The position numbers and the translations under genes are program-made. A stretch of 25,807 bases of DNA from JAQBDA01 sp964525785. GTDB lineage: Bacteria > Chloroflexota > Anaerolineae > Anaerolineales > UBA4823. The stretch lies in NCBI GenBank assembly GCA_964525785.1, contig CAZGIX010000051.1, positions 1 through 25,807 of the forward strand. The letters are read 5' to 3'. The notes under the pieces were generated by a model. The model did not search any database. It was not told the DNA's origin and saw only the letters and a program-made list of their open reading frames with translations. Shown here in pieces: positions 14,869 through 22,394 of this stretch (position 1 is its first letter; every line of letters starts with the position of its first letter).

Positions 14869-16041
14869 TTACTGATACCAACCAAATTCCCATCCAGCCT
14901 CAGCGAAGGCGCGGATATTCTCATAGGGTGTGCCATCGAAGAAGAAATCGGTGGTAGATAGAATCCAATTCCCGCGCGGCTTTACTTTCATCAGGACTTC
15001 ACGAACTTTTTCCTTCACCTGTTGCGGAGTGGCTTTCATCAAGAACTCAATCTGATCGATATTGCCGCGTAAGGTCAGGGTCGGTCGCAAAACTGCCAGC
15101 GCCTCATCCAAGATAACATCTGCGAAGGGCGGCGGTGTCAAGTATCCCCAACAGTCGATTTCCAAACCATTATAAAAGCGCATAATCTTGGCCGCGTCAC
15201 CACAATTGTGGTAGATCACCGGGGCGCCGAGGGCGTGGATCGCTTTAACCAAGCGATTTTCATTTTCCAGGATAAATTTCTGGAAAGTTTTGGGCCCCAC
15301 CTGTCCGGTCCAATGGCCGGCCACTTCGATCACATCCGCGCCGCTCTCGATCATCTTCTTTGCCCGTTGGACGAGGCGCGGCAGGAAGTAATCTACCATC
15401 TCCTGATAAAACACTTTATCCAGGAGTGGATCGACCAGGATATCTTCCAGTTTTCGGAACATTCCCAAAATATTGAAGCTGCCATGCGTGTTGGCAGTGA
15501 CCAGGCCCTTATCGCCTGTGGCTTGGCGTGCCCGGCTGATCAACTGGCAGTCCATTTGGTCCCCGGCAGGGGCATATCGGCGCAGAATCTCGAAATCCTG
15601 GCGAATCTTGATCAAGTACTCCCGGGTCGCCGAGACGATCAAATATTTCGAGGTGCGATTATGATGTTCGACATGGCGCAGCTCACCTCCCGGGGTCCTG
15701 ATCGTCAGCCTGCGCAGTAATTCGTCTTCTCCATGATACTGGTCTTCAATCGTAACGTCCCAGTTATCCGCGCTGCGGGCAATGGTCTGATCCATGAGCG
15801 TGTTGGCAACCCAAACATCCCAAACGCTCCCCAAGACATGCAGGACATCGAATCCGAAATAATCACAATATTCTACGAATTTTTCAACCGGGTCAAAATC
15901 AGGGGGATTAAAGAAAGTCGCAATCTTGGGCACATAATCGAACATTTCATAGATAGCATTGTAGTAGGTAAACGGCGCTATTGGGACCCGGTCCGTAGGT
16001 TCGTGCTTTAACGCCTTTAAGAGCCGTTCTCTTCCGTTCAT
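14869..16041 (-). CDS. UROD-family methyltransferase (MtaA/CmuA-like, stand-alone)
   Basis: 390 aa, uroporphyrinogen-decarboxylase fold. It is unlikely to be HemE. It carries HNCG with His278 and Cys280, the HxC zinc-ligand pair found in MtaA/MtbA/CmuA-type methyltransferases, and sits in a sugar-uptake operon. Such proteins move methyl groups to or from a corrinoid cofactor. Here it may partner with the corrinoid fusion protein encoded two genes upstream in the operon, one acting on the substrate and the other on the methyl acceptor (inference). The ATG at 16041 is 4 bp after the preceding stop, with a weak ribosome binding site overlapping that gene's end, so translational coupling is likely. 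It is the last gene of the long leftward operon. Convergent VOC is 29 bp away with no clear terminator between them. Confidence 0.85.
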   Translation of the reverse strand: MNGRERLLKALKHEPTDRVPIAPFTYYNAIYEMFDYVPKIATFFNPPDFDPVEKFVEYCDYFGFDVLHVLGSVWDVWVANTLMDQTIARSADNWDVTIEDQYHGEDELLRRLTIRTPGGELRHVEHHNRTSKYLIVSATREYLIKIRQDFEILRRYAPAGDQMDCQLISRARQATGDKGLVTANTHGSFNILGMFRKLEDILVDPLLDKVFYQEMVDYFLPRLVQRAKKMIESGADVIEVAGHWTGQVGPKTFQKFILENENRLVKAIHALGAPVIYHNCGDAAKIMRFYNGLEIDCWGYLTPPPFADVILDEALAVLRPTLTLRGNIDQIEFLMKATPQQVKEKVREVLMKVKPRGNWILSTTDFFFDGTPYENIRAFAEAGWEFGWYQ

Positions 16042-16045
16042 TTGC

Positions 16046-17041
16046 CTATCCCTTTATATTCCCACCATCATTCACCTGCCGGAAGGAGGTCCCCTCCGCC
16101 AGGATGAGGTTTAGGTGCCACTCGTAAACCGAACCCCCCTGGAGCGTTGAGACCTGGCCACGATAACGGGCGGCATCTGGCCGATCGAAGGGAGCCGTGC
16201 ACGGCTCTAAAAAGATATTGTACAGATCCTGCCAGCCGCCTTCATTCGGCAGGATGCCCAGATACGGCACGCGCTCGACCGGGAAAGACTCGATCAAAGA
16301 AAAATTGCTCTTATGGTACTTTATCCCGCACCAACCCTCGGGCATTCTTCCCTTTATATAATACTTGTAGGCATCCCGGGTTGTTTTAGGTCTTATCCAG
16401 CGGAAATCCCTTTGCGTGCCATCCGGCAGGGTACAGATAGGCCAGTCAAACTCATCTCCATATTTGCCCATTTTCCCGGGGATGTCGAGTGTGCATACGA
16501 CGCGCTCCACCCCATCCGGCAGAACCAGCTCAGCGCCCTCTTCGAGGTAAAACATCGGGTGAGCAGCCCATACGAAATCAAAACTAAAAGAAGACAAATT
16601 CGTCAGGCGGTAGTCCAGCCTTAATATATCTGCACCTGTAAAACGGATCCATTTTTCAAGCCGGTATGGAAACCGGACGCCATAGACAGAGAAATGAACC
16701 TGTTCTCCTTCTTCAGCTTCCTCCCAAGGCAAGCTCCACACTTCGCCATGATCAGCCATTTTCGTCCCAGCCCAGGGAAACCGATCATAGTAGCAAACAT
16801 CGATGGTTGGGAACATATCGTCCAGGCCGGAACATTCCCCGGCCACATAGTCCCCGTCAAATGGCTGAAGTGAATAGTTGGAGCCAGGCCGCTGTACTAA
16901 CAATTCAAAATTGTGCGGCTTGTATACCAGCGAAGCCATTTTGGCCCCCACCTGCGGAAGGAACTGGACGCGCACCAGCTCGCTCTCCATGGTAATCGCC
17001 CTTTGGTCTTTATAAGCGGATGGATATATCAGGGATTTCAT
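16046..17041 (-). CDS. Aldose 1-epimerase (mutarotase)-like protein
   Basis: 331 aa, predicted galactose-mutarotase-like beta-sandwich. Recognisable landmarks are DHGEVWSLPW (97-106), HPMF (161-164) in a WAAHPMFYLEEGAEL stretch, and the C-terminal NIFLEPCTAPFDR. These occur in the DUF4432/DUF5107-type relatives of aldose 1-epimerase. Classical members interconvert alpha and beta anomers of free sugars. This subgroup is poorly characterised. There is no signal peptide, so it acts in the cytoplasm. A GGGAG ribosome binding site is 8 nt before the ATG. It sits between the two UROD-type methyltransferase genes, which points to a sugar substrate for that pair. Confidence 0.8.
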   Translation of the reverse strand: MKSLIYPSAYKDQRAITMESELVRVQFLPQVGAKMASLVYKPHNFELLVQRPGSNYSLQPFDGDYVAGECSGLDDMFPTIDVCYYDRFPWAGTKMADHGEVWSLPWEEAEEGEQVHFSVYGVRFPYRLEKWIRFTGADILRLDYRLTNLSSFSFDFVWAAHPMFYLEEGAELVLPDGVERVVCTLDIPGKMGKYGDEFDWPICTLPDGTQRDFRWIRPKTTRDAYKYYIKGRMPEGWCGIKYHKSNFSLIESFPVERVPYLGILPNEGGWQDLYNIFLEPCTAPFDRPDAARYRGQVSTLQGGSVYEWHLNLILAEGTSFRQVNDGGNIKG

Positions 17042-17070
17042 TAGCCAGCTCCCAACCTCCTTTCACCCAA

Positions 17071-18975
17071 TCAATCGACCTGCAAAAGCCGCTGCGCTTC
17101 CGCAACCGCTCCCACGGCAGTCGCCGCATAACCTTCTGCGCCGATTTGTTTGGCGAATTCACCGCTTATTGGGGCTCCTCCGATCATCACTTTGACCTGT
17201 TCGCGCAAGCCGGCCGCCTCCAATGCTTGCAAGGTCAGTTCCATGCCTCCCACTGTGGTGGTGAGAAGGGCCGACATGGCTACTAATCTGGCCCCGTGCT
17301 CTTTGACCGCCTGCACAAAGCGAGCAGGTTGGACATCCACTCCTAGGTCAATCACCTCAAATCGAGACCCTTCCAGCATGACCTTGACCAAATTCTTCCC
17401 GATATCGTGCACGTCACCCTTCACCGTACCCAGGATCACTTTCCCTTTCGAGGTGGCTCCTAAGCCACCTTCTGCCTTCAGCAACGGAGTCAGAATCTCC
17501 ATACCATCCTTCATGGTAGCCCCAGCCATGATCAATTCTGGAAGATAATATTCACCCGTTTCAAACAACTTTCCCACCTCGCCCATCGCTACAGCCATCC
17601 CGTCATTGATAACATCAAACGGGCGTAAGCCGGCGTCGATGGCAGCCTGGACAATCTTTTTGATCTCGGCGGAGTCAAATTGGAGCATTGCCTGGCGCAC
17701 TGCCTGGATGGCAGCCGATTGGGTCGGGTTATATTTGGGTTGTTCAACTGGCTTCTCGCTTTCCGGTTTTTCAACAGGAGACAACTGATGGCCTACCTGA
17801 CCGGTCCACGTTGCTTCACCTGCCAGGCGCCGGGAGATAGCCTGGCGGACGCTCTTTACAATCCGGTTGGCAGCATCGAACGGAGCCCAGTTGACAGGGA
17901 TATACCCACCCTGGTTATCCATGCCGACGTTGTCCATTACAAAAGTGACCAGCATGATCCCGCGGAAATCTTCGATCTCGGCAAACAACTGCGGGTAATA
18001 GCTCTCCGGCTCAGCAGCAGAGGCGTCTTGAATTTGAAAGGTGACCCGACCAGCCAGGCTCTTTTGAAGCCTGGTAAAGGCGGCGTAATTACCCAGCGGC
18101 GAGGTGTTAATGACCCTTAGATTTTCAATTCGTCGAAAATTTTCAACGTGCTGGACCCCATTCCCGCAGAAATGAACGCTTCCGCCGCTGAAAGCGTTGA
18201 AGATGCGTGAGACATAGGGAACCACGAATTCTTCATACAGATGGGCATTCACCAACACCAGGTCGTCATCCGACTCCCACACGCCGCAACCCGGTGAAAC
18301 AGTCCCTTGCAAGCCATTGCTCCATTCCAGAGGCTCGCCAATATGCTGCTTCTGCACTTTTACCCATTCAATAAAAGCCTCAGTAACCAGGTTCATTAGC
18401 TCATGGATCATCCCCGGCTCGCGGTACATCCACTGGTATAGCTGGGACTGCCCGCACAATTGGCCTAAGGTATCCAGCGGTCCTTGCATGTCGGTCAACC
18501 CCACTGGAAGATCGCCGTTTGCCACGGCATAATCGATCGCCTCTAAAACGCGCGGCATCCAGCCGTCTTGGGTCGGATCCGGCAAGCGCAGTCGGGCCAC
18601 GTCCGCGGGAGACTTAATTAACGGTTCAACAACGGCGGGGTCGTCCGATGGATCTTCTGATACTCGCACTTTAGCGCCAAAGGCGGAGGCAAGCACCCCT
18701 GTGCCATACCAGGGCATAAAATATGGCACGTAATCATCGTCCACCTGCTTCAGGTGATTTTCATAAGCCGTGGTCTGGTAAGCCAGCATGCTGGCAGGAT
18801 TTGTATAATAATCCTGCGGCTTATCTTTACTCCCAAATGAAAAATACGTTGGAGAATTGACCAGGATAGGCACTTCATCGGCAGAATTAACCGGCTCGCG
18901 ATTGAAGGCGCGCCGGATTTTTGCGACGCGAGGCCCCAGGTCAAAACCACGCCAGTGGGTATATTCACTTTTCAT
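17071..18975 (-). CDS. UROD-type methyltransferase fused to corrinoid-binding protein (CmuA-like)
   Basis: 634 aa, two parts. Residues 1 to about 390 are a UROD/MtaA-type methyltransferase with HFCG (His268, Cys270) as probable zinc ligands. After a charged/Pro linker (about 395-420), residues 425-500 form the helical cap and 510-634 the Rossmann-like B12 domain of MtaC/MtbC-type corrinoid proteins. The latter has DVHDIG (Asp521, His523 as lower axial ligand, Gly526), SALLTTT at 568-574 and GGAP at 599-602. Fusion of these two modules is the architecture of chloromethane methyltransferase CmuA. Family knowledge suggests methyl transfer from a substrate to Co(I) and on to an acceptor. The SDR gene ends 11 bp upstream and a mutarotase-like gene follows. 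I infer O-demethylation of a methylated sugar or cyclitol rather than chloromethane use. No reductive activase is present. Confidence 0.88.
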   Translation of the reverse strand: MKSEYTHWRGFDLGPRVAKIRRAFNREPVNSADEVPILVNSPTYFSFGSKDKPQDYYTNPASMLAYQTTAYENHLKQVDDDYVPYFMPWYGTGVLASAFGAKVRVSEDPSDDPAVVEPLIKSPADVARLRLPDPTQDGWMPRVLEAIDYAVANGDLPVGLTDMQGPLDTLGQLCGQSQLYQWMYREPGMIHELMNLVTEAFIEWVKVQKQHIGEPLEWSNGLQGTVSPGCGVWESDDDLVLVNAHLYEEFVVPYVSRIFNAFSGGSVHFCGNGVQHVENFRRIENLRVINTSPLGNYAAFTRLQKSLAGRVTFQIQDASAAEPESYYPQLFAEIEDFRGIMLVTFVMDNVGMDNQGGYIPVNWAPFDAANRIVKSVRQAISRRLAGEATWTGQVGHQLSPVEKPESEKPVEQPKYNPTQSAAIQAVRQAMLQFDSAEIKKIVQAAIDAGLRPFDVINDGMAVAMGEVGKLFETGEYYLPELIMAGATMKDGMEILTPLLKAEGGLGATSKGKVILGTVKGDVHDIGKNLVKVMLEGSRFEVIDLGVDVQPARFVQAVKEHGARLVAMSALLTTTVGGMELTLQALEAAGLREQVKVMIGGAPISGEFAKQIGAEGYAATAVGAVAEAQRLLQVD

Positions 18976-18986
18976 AGAGGCTCCAA

Positions 18987-19835
18987 TTACGAGGTTTGTC
19001 GTTCACCCTTGGGAGGCGTGTAGGGAATAGCCATCTTGGCTGTCAGGCCGCCATCAATGTAGATTACATGCCCGGTCAAGAATTCGGATGCATCCGACAT
19101 CAAATAGGCAGCCAGATAACCAATGTCCTCTGGGACACCCACGCGCCCCCACGGCACCATGCTGTTTCCAAGCTCGCGGGTGTAGTTCGGGTCATTCGTG
19201 AAATAGCTGGGAACTTCGATTGACCCTGGTGCGACAACATTGACCCGGATATGAACCGAGCAGAGCTCTACTGCCAGCTCACGGCTGAAAGCATTGATAG
19301 CCCCTTTGGTGCCTGCATACACCGAGTGGCCTACGAAGCCCGCCGTGGCATGCACGGAGGACATATTGACAATGCTCCCCCCAGCCCAGGGTTTGTCCGG
19401 AAAGTGGCGGCCCAGCTCCTTGCCCCGCTCGATCATATGACCAATCGCACGCTGGCTGCAAAAGTACTGGCCGCGGATGTTCACGTTATAAATCTTGTTG
19501 AATTGCTCTTCGGTTACTTCCTGGATCGGCAAAGTGGCTGTGACCCCGGCATTGTTAAAAATTCCATCCAGACCGCCCAGGAACTCAGCCGCTTCATCCA
19601 CTACCCGGTAGCAATCTGTCACCACACCCAGGTTGGCCTTGAAAGCCATTGATCGCCGGCCTATGGCCTTCATTTCTTCAACAGCTTCCATCGCTCCTTG
19701 CGCACTGCTACTATAGCTGATGGCGACATCTGCACCCTGGCGGGCCAGTTCCAGGGCGACACCTTTGCCAATGCCAGTCCCTGCGCCCGTCACCAGGATT
19801 AACTTACCCACCAGGCTGGTTTTATTGTTGCTCAT
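18987..19835 (-). CDS. SDR-family oxidoreductase
   Basis: 282 aa classical short-chain dehydrogenase/reductase. The cofactor motif TGAGTGIG is at 16-23, NNAG at 94-97, the active-site Ser near 159-160, and YAGTK with Tyr173 and Lys177. The C-terminal IDGGLTAK is typical of sugar or polyol dehydrogenases of the glucose 1-dehydrogenase/gluconate 5-dehydrogenase type. It would oxidise a hydroxyl of the imported sugar to a lactone or ketone using NAD(P)+. GGGAG lies about 10 nt before the ATG. It is in the middle of the leftward operon, 35 bp after the UlaG-like hydrolase and 11 bp before the corrinoid fusion, which suits oxidation next to ring opening. Confidence 0.92.
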   Translation of the reverse strand: MSNNKTSLVGKLILVTGAGTGIGKGVALELARQGADVAISYSSSAQGAMEAVEEMKAIGRRSMAFKANLGVVTDCYRVVDEAAEFLGGLDGIFNNAGVTATLPIQEVTEEQFNKIYNVNIRGQYFCSQRAIGHMIERGKELGRHFPDKPWAGGSIVNMSSVHATAGFVGHSVYAGTKGAINAFSRELAVELCSVHIRVNVVAPGSIEVPSYFTNDPNYTRELGNSMVPWGRVGVPEDIGYLAAYLMSDASEFLTGHVIYIDGGLTAKMAIPYTPPKGERQTS

Positions 19836-19870
19836 AACCAGATATCTCCCGATTGATGTTCTGGTAATCG

Positions 19871-20656
19871 TTACTTTTTATAAACAAATAGCTCTCCCTG
19901 GGTCATCAACAGGGGTTGGACCTCAGGGGCAAGTTGTTTGCAGGCGTCCAGGAATTCAACCGGGTTCCCGAAGTGCTGGGCGAACATCCAGAAGTGGCAG
20001 GGAATGACCACTTTTGCGTGGGCGTCATGAGCCAGTTTGGCCGCCTCGACGCCGTTTAAATTGCCAAATGCGCCATTAATCGGTGGTAAGACAATGTCGA
20101 TATTTTGCTGATACTGGTCCTGCCACATATCGGGACGGTAAGCGGTATCACCTACCTGCCAGACTTTAATCCCACCAAAGTTGAACAAAAAGCCCATGGC
20201 ATCGGGGGCTAACTCGCCGTGGTCTGCGTAAACACCGGTTAGCGTGAAATCGCCCAGTTGGACGGATTCGCCTTTATGGAGAATGGTGAACCTGTCCTGC
20301 GGAAACCCAGCTTCTTCATAATACTTCTGGCAATCGGGTGAGCCAAAAAAGTGGATGCGCGGATTTCTTTTAAGGATCGGCAAGGCATCTGCATCCAGGT
20401 GATCCTGGTGTGAATGGGTGCTGACGATATAATCGACATCAGCCTCCTCCGCCTCGATCAACTTCGGCATGATGCGTTTAAATGCCAGACCGTACTCAGG
20501 CAGCACGCGTTGGACATAGTCGGTAAAATAGGGATCGGTGTAGACGATCTTCCCGGCCGGCGTTTTGAAGGCAAACCCGGCCTGCCCAAGCCAGAAGATA
20601 GCCAGGCTTCCTGGCTCAACCCGAGTCTCTCGAATCCTTTTGGGTAGATTTTCCAT
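19871..20656 (-). CDS. UlaG-like metallo-beta-lactamase-fold hydrolase
   Basis: 261 aa, a single MBL-fold domain. The metal motif HSHQDH covers His81, His83, Asp85 and His86, and additional ligands are likely His146 (YADHGE), Asp170 (QVGDTAYRPD) and His221 (IPCHFW). The layout resembles UlaG, the L-ascorbate-6-phosphate lactonase, and the broader group of cytoplasmic metal-dependent hydrolases. A lactonase acting on the lactone produced by the neighbouring SDR is a reasonable inference. A phosphodiesterase role is the alternative. No signal peptide. GAGAGGG precedes the ATG. It is 68 bp after the ABC ATPase gene in the same operon. Confidence 0.85.
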   Translation of the reverse strand: MENLPKRIRETRVEPGSLAIFWLGQAGFAFKTPAGKIVYTDPYFTDYVQRVLPEYGLAFKRIMPKLIEAEEADVDYIVSTHSHQDHLDADALPILKRNPRIHFFGSPDCQKYYEEAGFPQDRFTILHKGESVQLGDFTLTGVYADHGELAPDAMGFLFNFGGIKVWQVGDTAYRPDMWQDQYQQNIDIVLPPINGAFGNLNGVEAAKLAHDAHAKVVIPCHFWMFAQHFGNPVEFLDACKQLAPEVQPLLMTQGELFVYKK

Positions 20657-20724
20657 TTTCTTGCCCTCTCGATCGAATTCCCAATAAAATCTTACCTTAC
20701 CGAAATAAAAAGCAGTTGCTCACT

Positions 20725-22290
20725 TTAAGCGGCTGGGGAAACTGCTTTGGTTCCATTGGTGATTTTATCTCTAGCTTGAGTCGCGGCCAACATAACCCGA
20801 TATTCGCTGGCTTCTTCCCGGGGGAACTCATCCGCCACTTTGCCTTCTGCCAGTACCACAAACCGGTCGCACATCGCCAGCAGCTCGGGCAGCTCTGACG
20901 AAATCATCACGATCGAGATGCCTTGATTGACCAGTTCCAGCATCAGCTTATAGATTTCGTTCTTAGCGCCGATATCCACACCTTTGGTCGGTTCATCCAT
21001 CAACAAGATATGTGGATTTGCCATCAGCACTTTGGCCAGGATCACTTTTTGCTGGTTGCCGCCGCTTAAATTTGTAACCATCTGTTCAATCGAGGGCGTC
21101 TTAATGTCAAACTTGGCAACGTACTCACGTGCGATCTTCTTTTCCTTCGATGAATTGAGCAAGGCGTTTCTAGTAAACATTGCCAGGCTGTTAATCGTGA
21201 TATTCGGCCTGATCTCCATATTCGGAAGCAAGCCATCCCGTTTGCGATCTTCGGTGATCAGAGCGATCCCGACTCGTTTGGCGTCGGCGGGGCTATGGAT
21301 GTGAGCCTGCTTTCCATCGACGTACACATCGCCACTGGCTTGGTGCATCCTGCCGATGATGGCATTGACTACTTCACTACGCCCGGCTCCAACCAGCCCA
21401 GCTAACCCTAAGATTTCCCCCCTTTTTACAGAAAAATTAACATCCTCAACCACATTTCGGTTGGCGATGGTCGGATGTGGAACGGTCAGGTGCTCAACTC
21501 GCAGGACTTCTTCCGCGCCAATCTTGGAATAACGGGTGGGATAAAGGTTCTCGATCTTGCGTCCCACCATGGCAGAGATGACATCTGATTCGTTGTAACT
21601 TTCGCGTTTAAACTCACCGGTAACTTCTCCATCCCGTAGGACGGTGGTGTAATCAGTGATCTTGAAAATTTCGGATAATTTATGAGTGATAAAGACGGAG
21701 GTTATACCCTTTTTACGAAGGTTTTCCAGGTTTTGGAACAAATGGTCAATTTCATGTAAGGCCAGTGAGGAAGTGGGTTCATCCAGGATCAAGACGCTGG
21801 GTGATCGATAGAGGGCGCGGGCGATCATAACCAACTGCTTTTGGGCGGCTGTCAGGCGGAATACCAACGAGGCAGGGTCCAGGGCAATGTTAAATTCTTC
21901 CAGGAATTTTCGCACCCTTTTCCGGATATTGCCCATATTCACCAACATGCCGCGGCCTTCCGTCCATTTACCAACAACAATATTTTCAGAAACCGTCATC
22001 TGTTCGATGACATTGATCTCTTGAGTGACAATCCCAATCCCTTTATCCAACGCATCAGAAGGGGAATTGAGTTGAAGTGGTTTATCATTTAAGAATATCT
22101 CGCCCTCATAGGTACCATGGGGGTAAGTACCTGCGAGAATTTTCATTAAAGTAGATTTACCGGCACCGTTCTCGCCAACCAGACCATGGATAGTCCCCGC
22201 CTTGACTTTAAATGTCACTTCTTTTAATGCGACCACTCCAGGAAAGCGCTTGGTGACCTGATTCATTTCGAACAGGAACGTATCGCCCAT
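20725..22290 (-). CDS. Sugar ABC transporter ATP-binding protein (RbsA/MglA type)
   Basis: 521 aa with two ATPase domains, as in RbsA, MglA and XylG. Domain 1 has Walker A GENGAGKST (39-47), Walker B LILDEP (167-172) and an unusual signature LTAAQKQ near 147-152, where most relatives have LSVGQQQ-like sequence. Domain 2 has the degenerate Walker A GLVGAGRSE (298-306) typical of this class, a canonical LSGGNQQK (408-415) and LLMDEPTKGVDIG. It powers uptake through the permease encoded at 24562-25578. The operon order is permease, binding protein, ATPase, separated here by a hairpin that could lower ATPase expression relative to the binding protein. Confidence 0.95.
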   Translation of the reverse strand: MGDTFLFEMNQVTKRFPGVVALKEVTFKVKAGTIHGLVGENGAGKSTLMKILAGTYPHGTYEGEIFLNDKPLQLNSPSDALDKGIGIVTQEINVIEQMTVSENIVVGKWTEGRGMLVNMGNIRKRVRKFLEEFNIALDPASLVFRLTAAQKQLVMIARALYRSPSVLILDEPTSSLALHEIDHLFQNLENLRKKGITSVFITHKLSEIFKITDYTTVLRDGEVTGEFKRESYNESDVISAMVGRKIENLYPTRYSKIGAEEVLRVEHLTVPHPTIANRNVVEDVNFSVKRGEILGLAGLVGAGRSEVVNAIIGRMHQASGDVYVDGKQAHIHSPADAKRVGIALITEDRKRDGLLPNMEIRPNITINSLAMFTRNALLNSSKEKKIAREYVAKFDIKTPSIEQMVTNLSGGNQQKVILAKVLMANPHILLMDEPTKGVDIGAKNEIYKLMLELVNQGISIVMISSELPELLAMCDRFVVLAEGKVADEFPREEASEYRVMLAATQARDKITNGTKAVSPAA

Positions 22291-22310
22291 ATGCTCGCCT
22301 CGACTTCATA

Positions 22311-22352
22311 AATGGGGGTAGCCACCATCATGGAGAAGCAGCTACCCCCATT
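22311..22352 (-). terminator. Intra-operon hairpin between binding protein and ATPase genes
   Basis: A perfect 12-bp inverted repeat (AATGGGGGTAGC at 22311-22322, GCTACCCCCATT at 22341-22352) with an 18-nt loop. It lies 43-84 nt after the binding-protein stop on the transcribed minus strand. No T-run follows, so it looks more like an mRNA-stabilising or partial-attenuation hairpin than a full terminator. Such elements commonly raise binding protein over ATPase levels. Confidence 0.6.
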
Positions 22353-22394
22353 TGTAGAAGATTAGTTAATCCTTAGTTCCCGTTTCCCGTCAAG

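Noticed and set aside
14869..16041. Uroporphyrinogen decarboxylase (HemE) for heme synthesis
   Set aside because: The HxC zinc-ligand motif, length and divergence, and the sugar-transport operon with a corrinoid fusion protein favour a MtaA/CmuA-type methyltransferase. No heme genes are nearby.
17071..18975. Chloromethane utilisation (cmuA proper)
   Set aside because: Domain architecture matches, but cmuB, cmuC and folate genes of that pathway are absent and the neighbours are sugar genes. The halomethane substrate is not supported.
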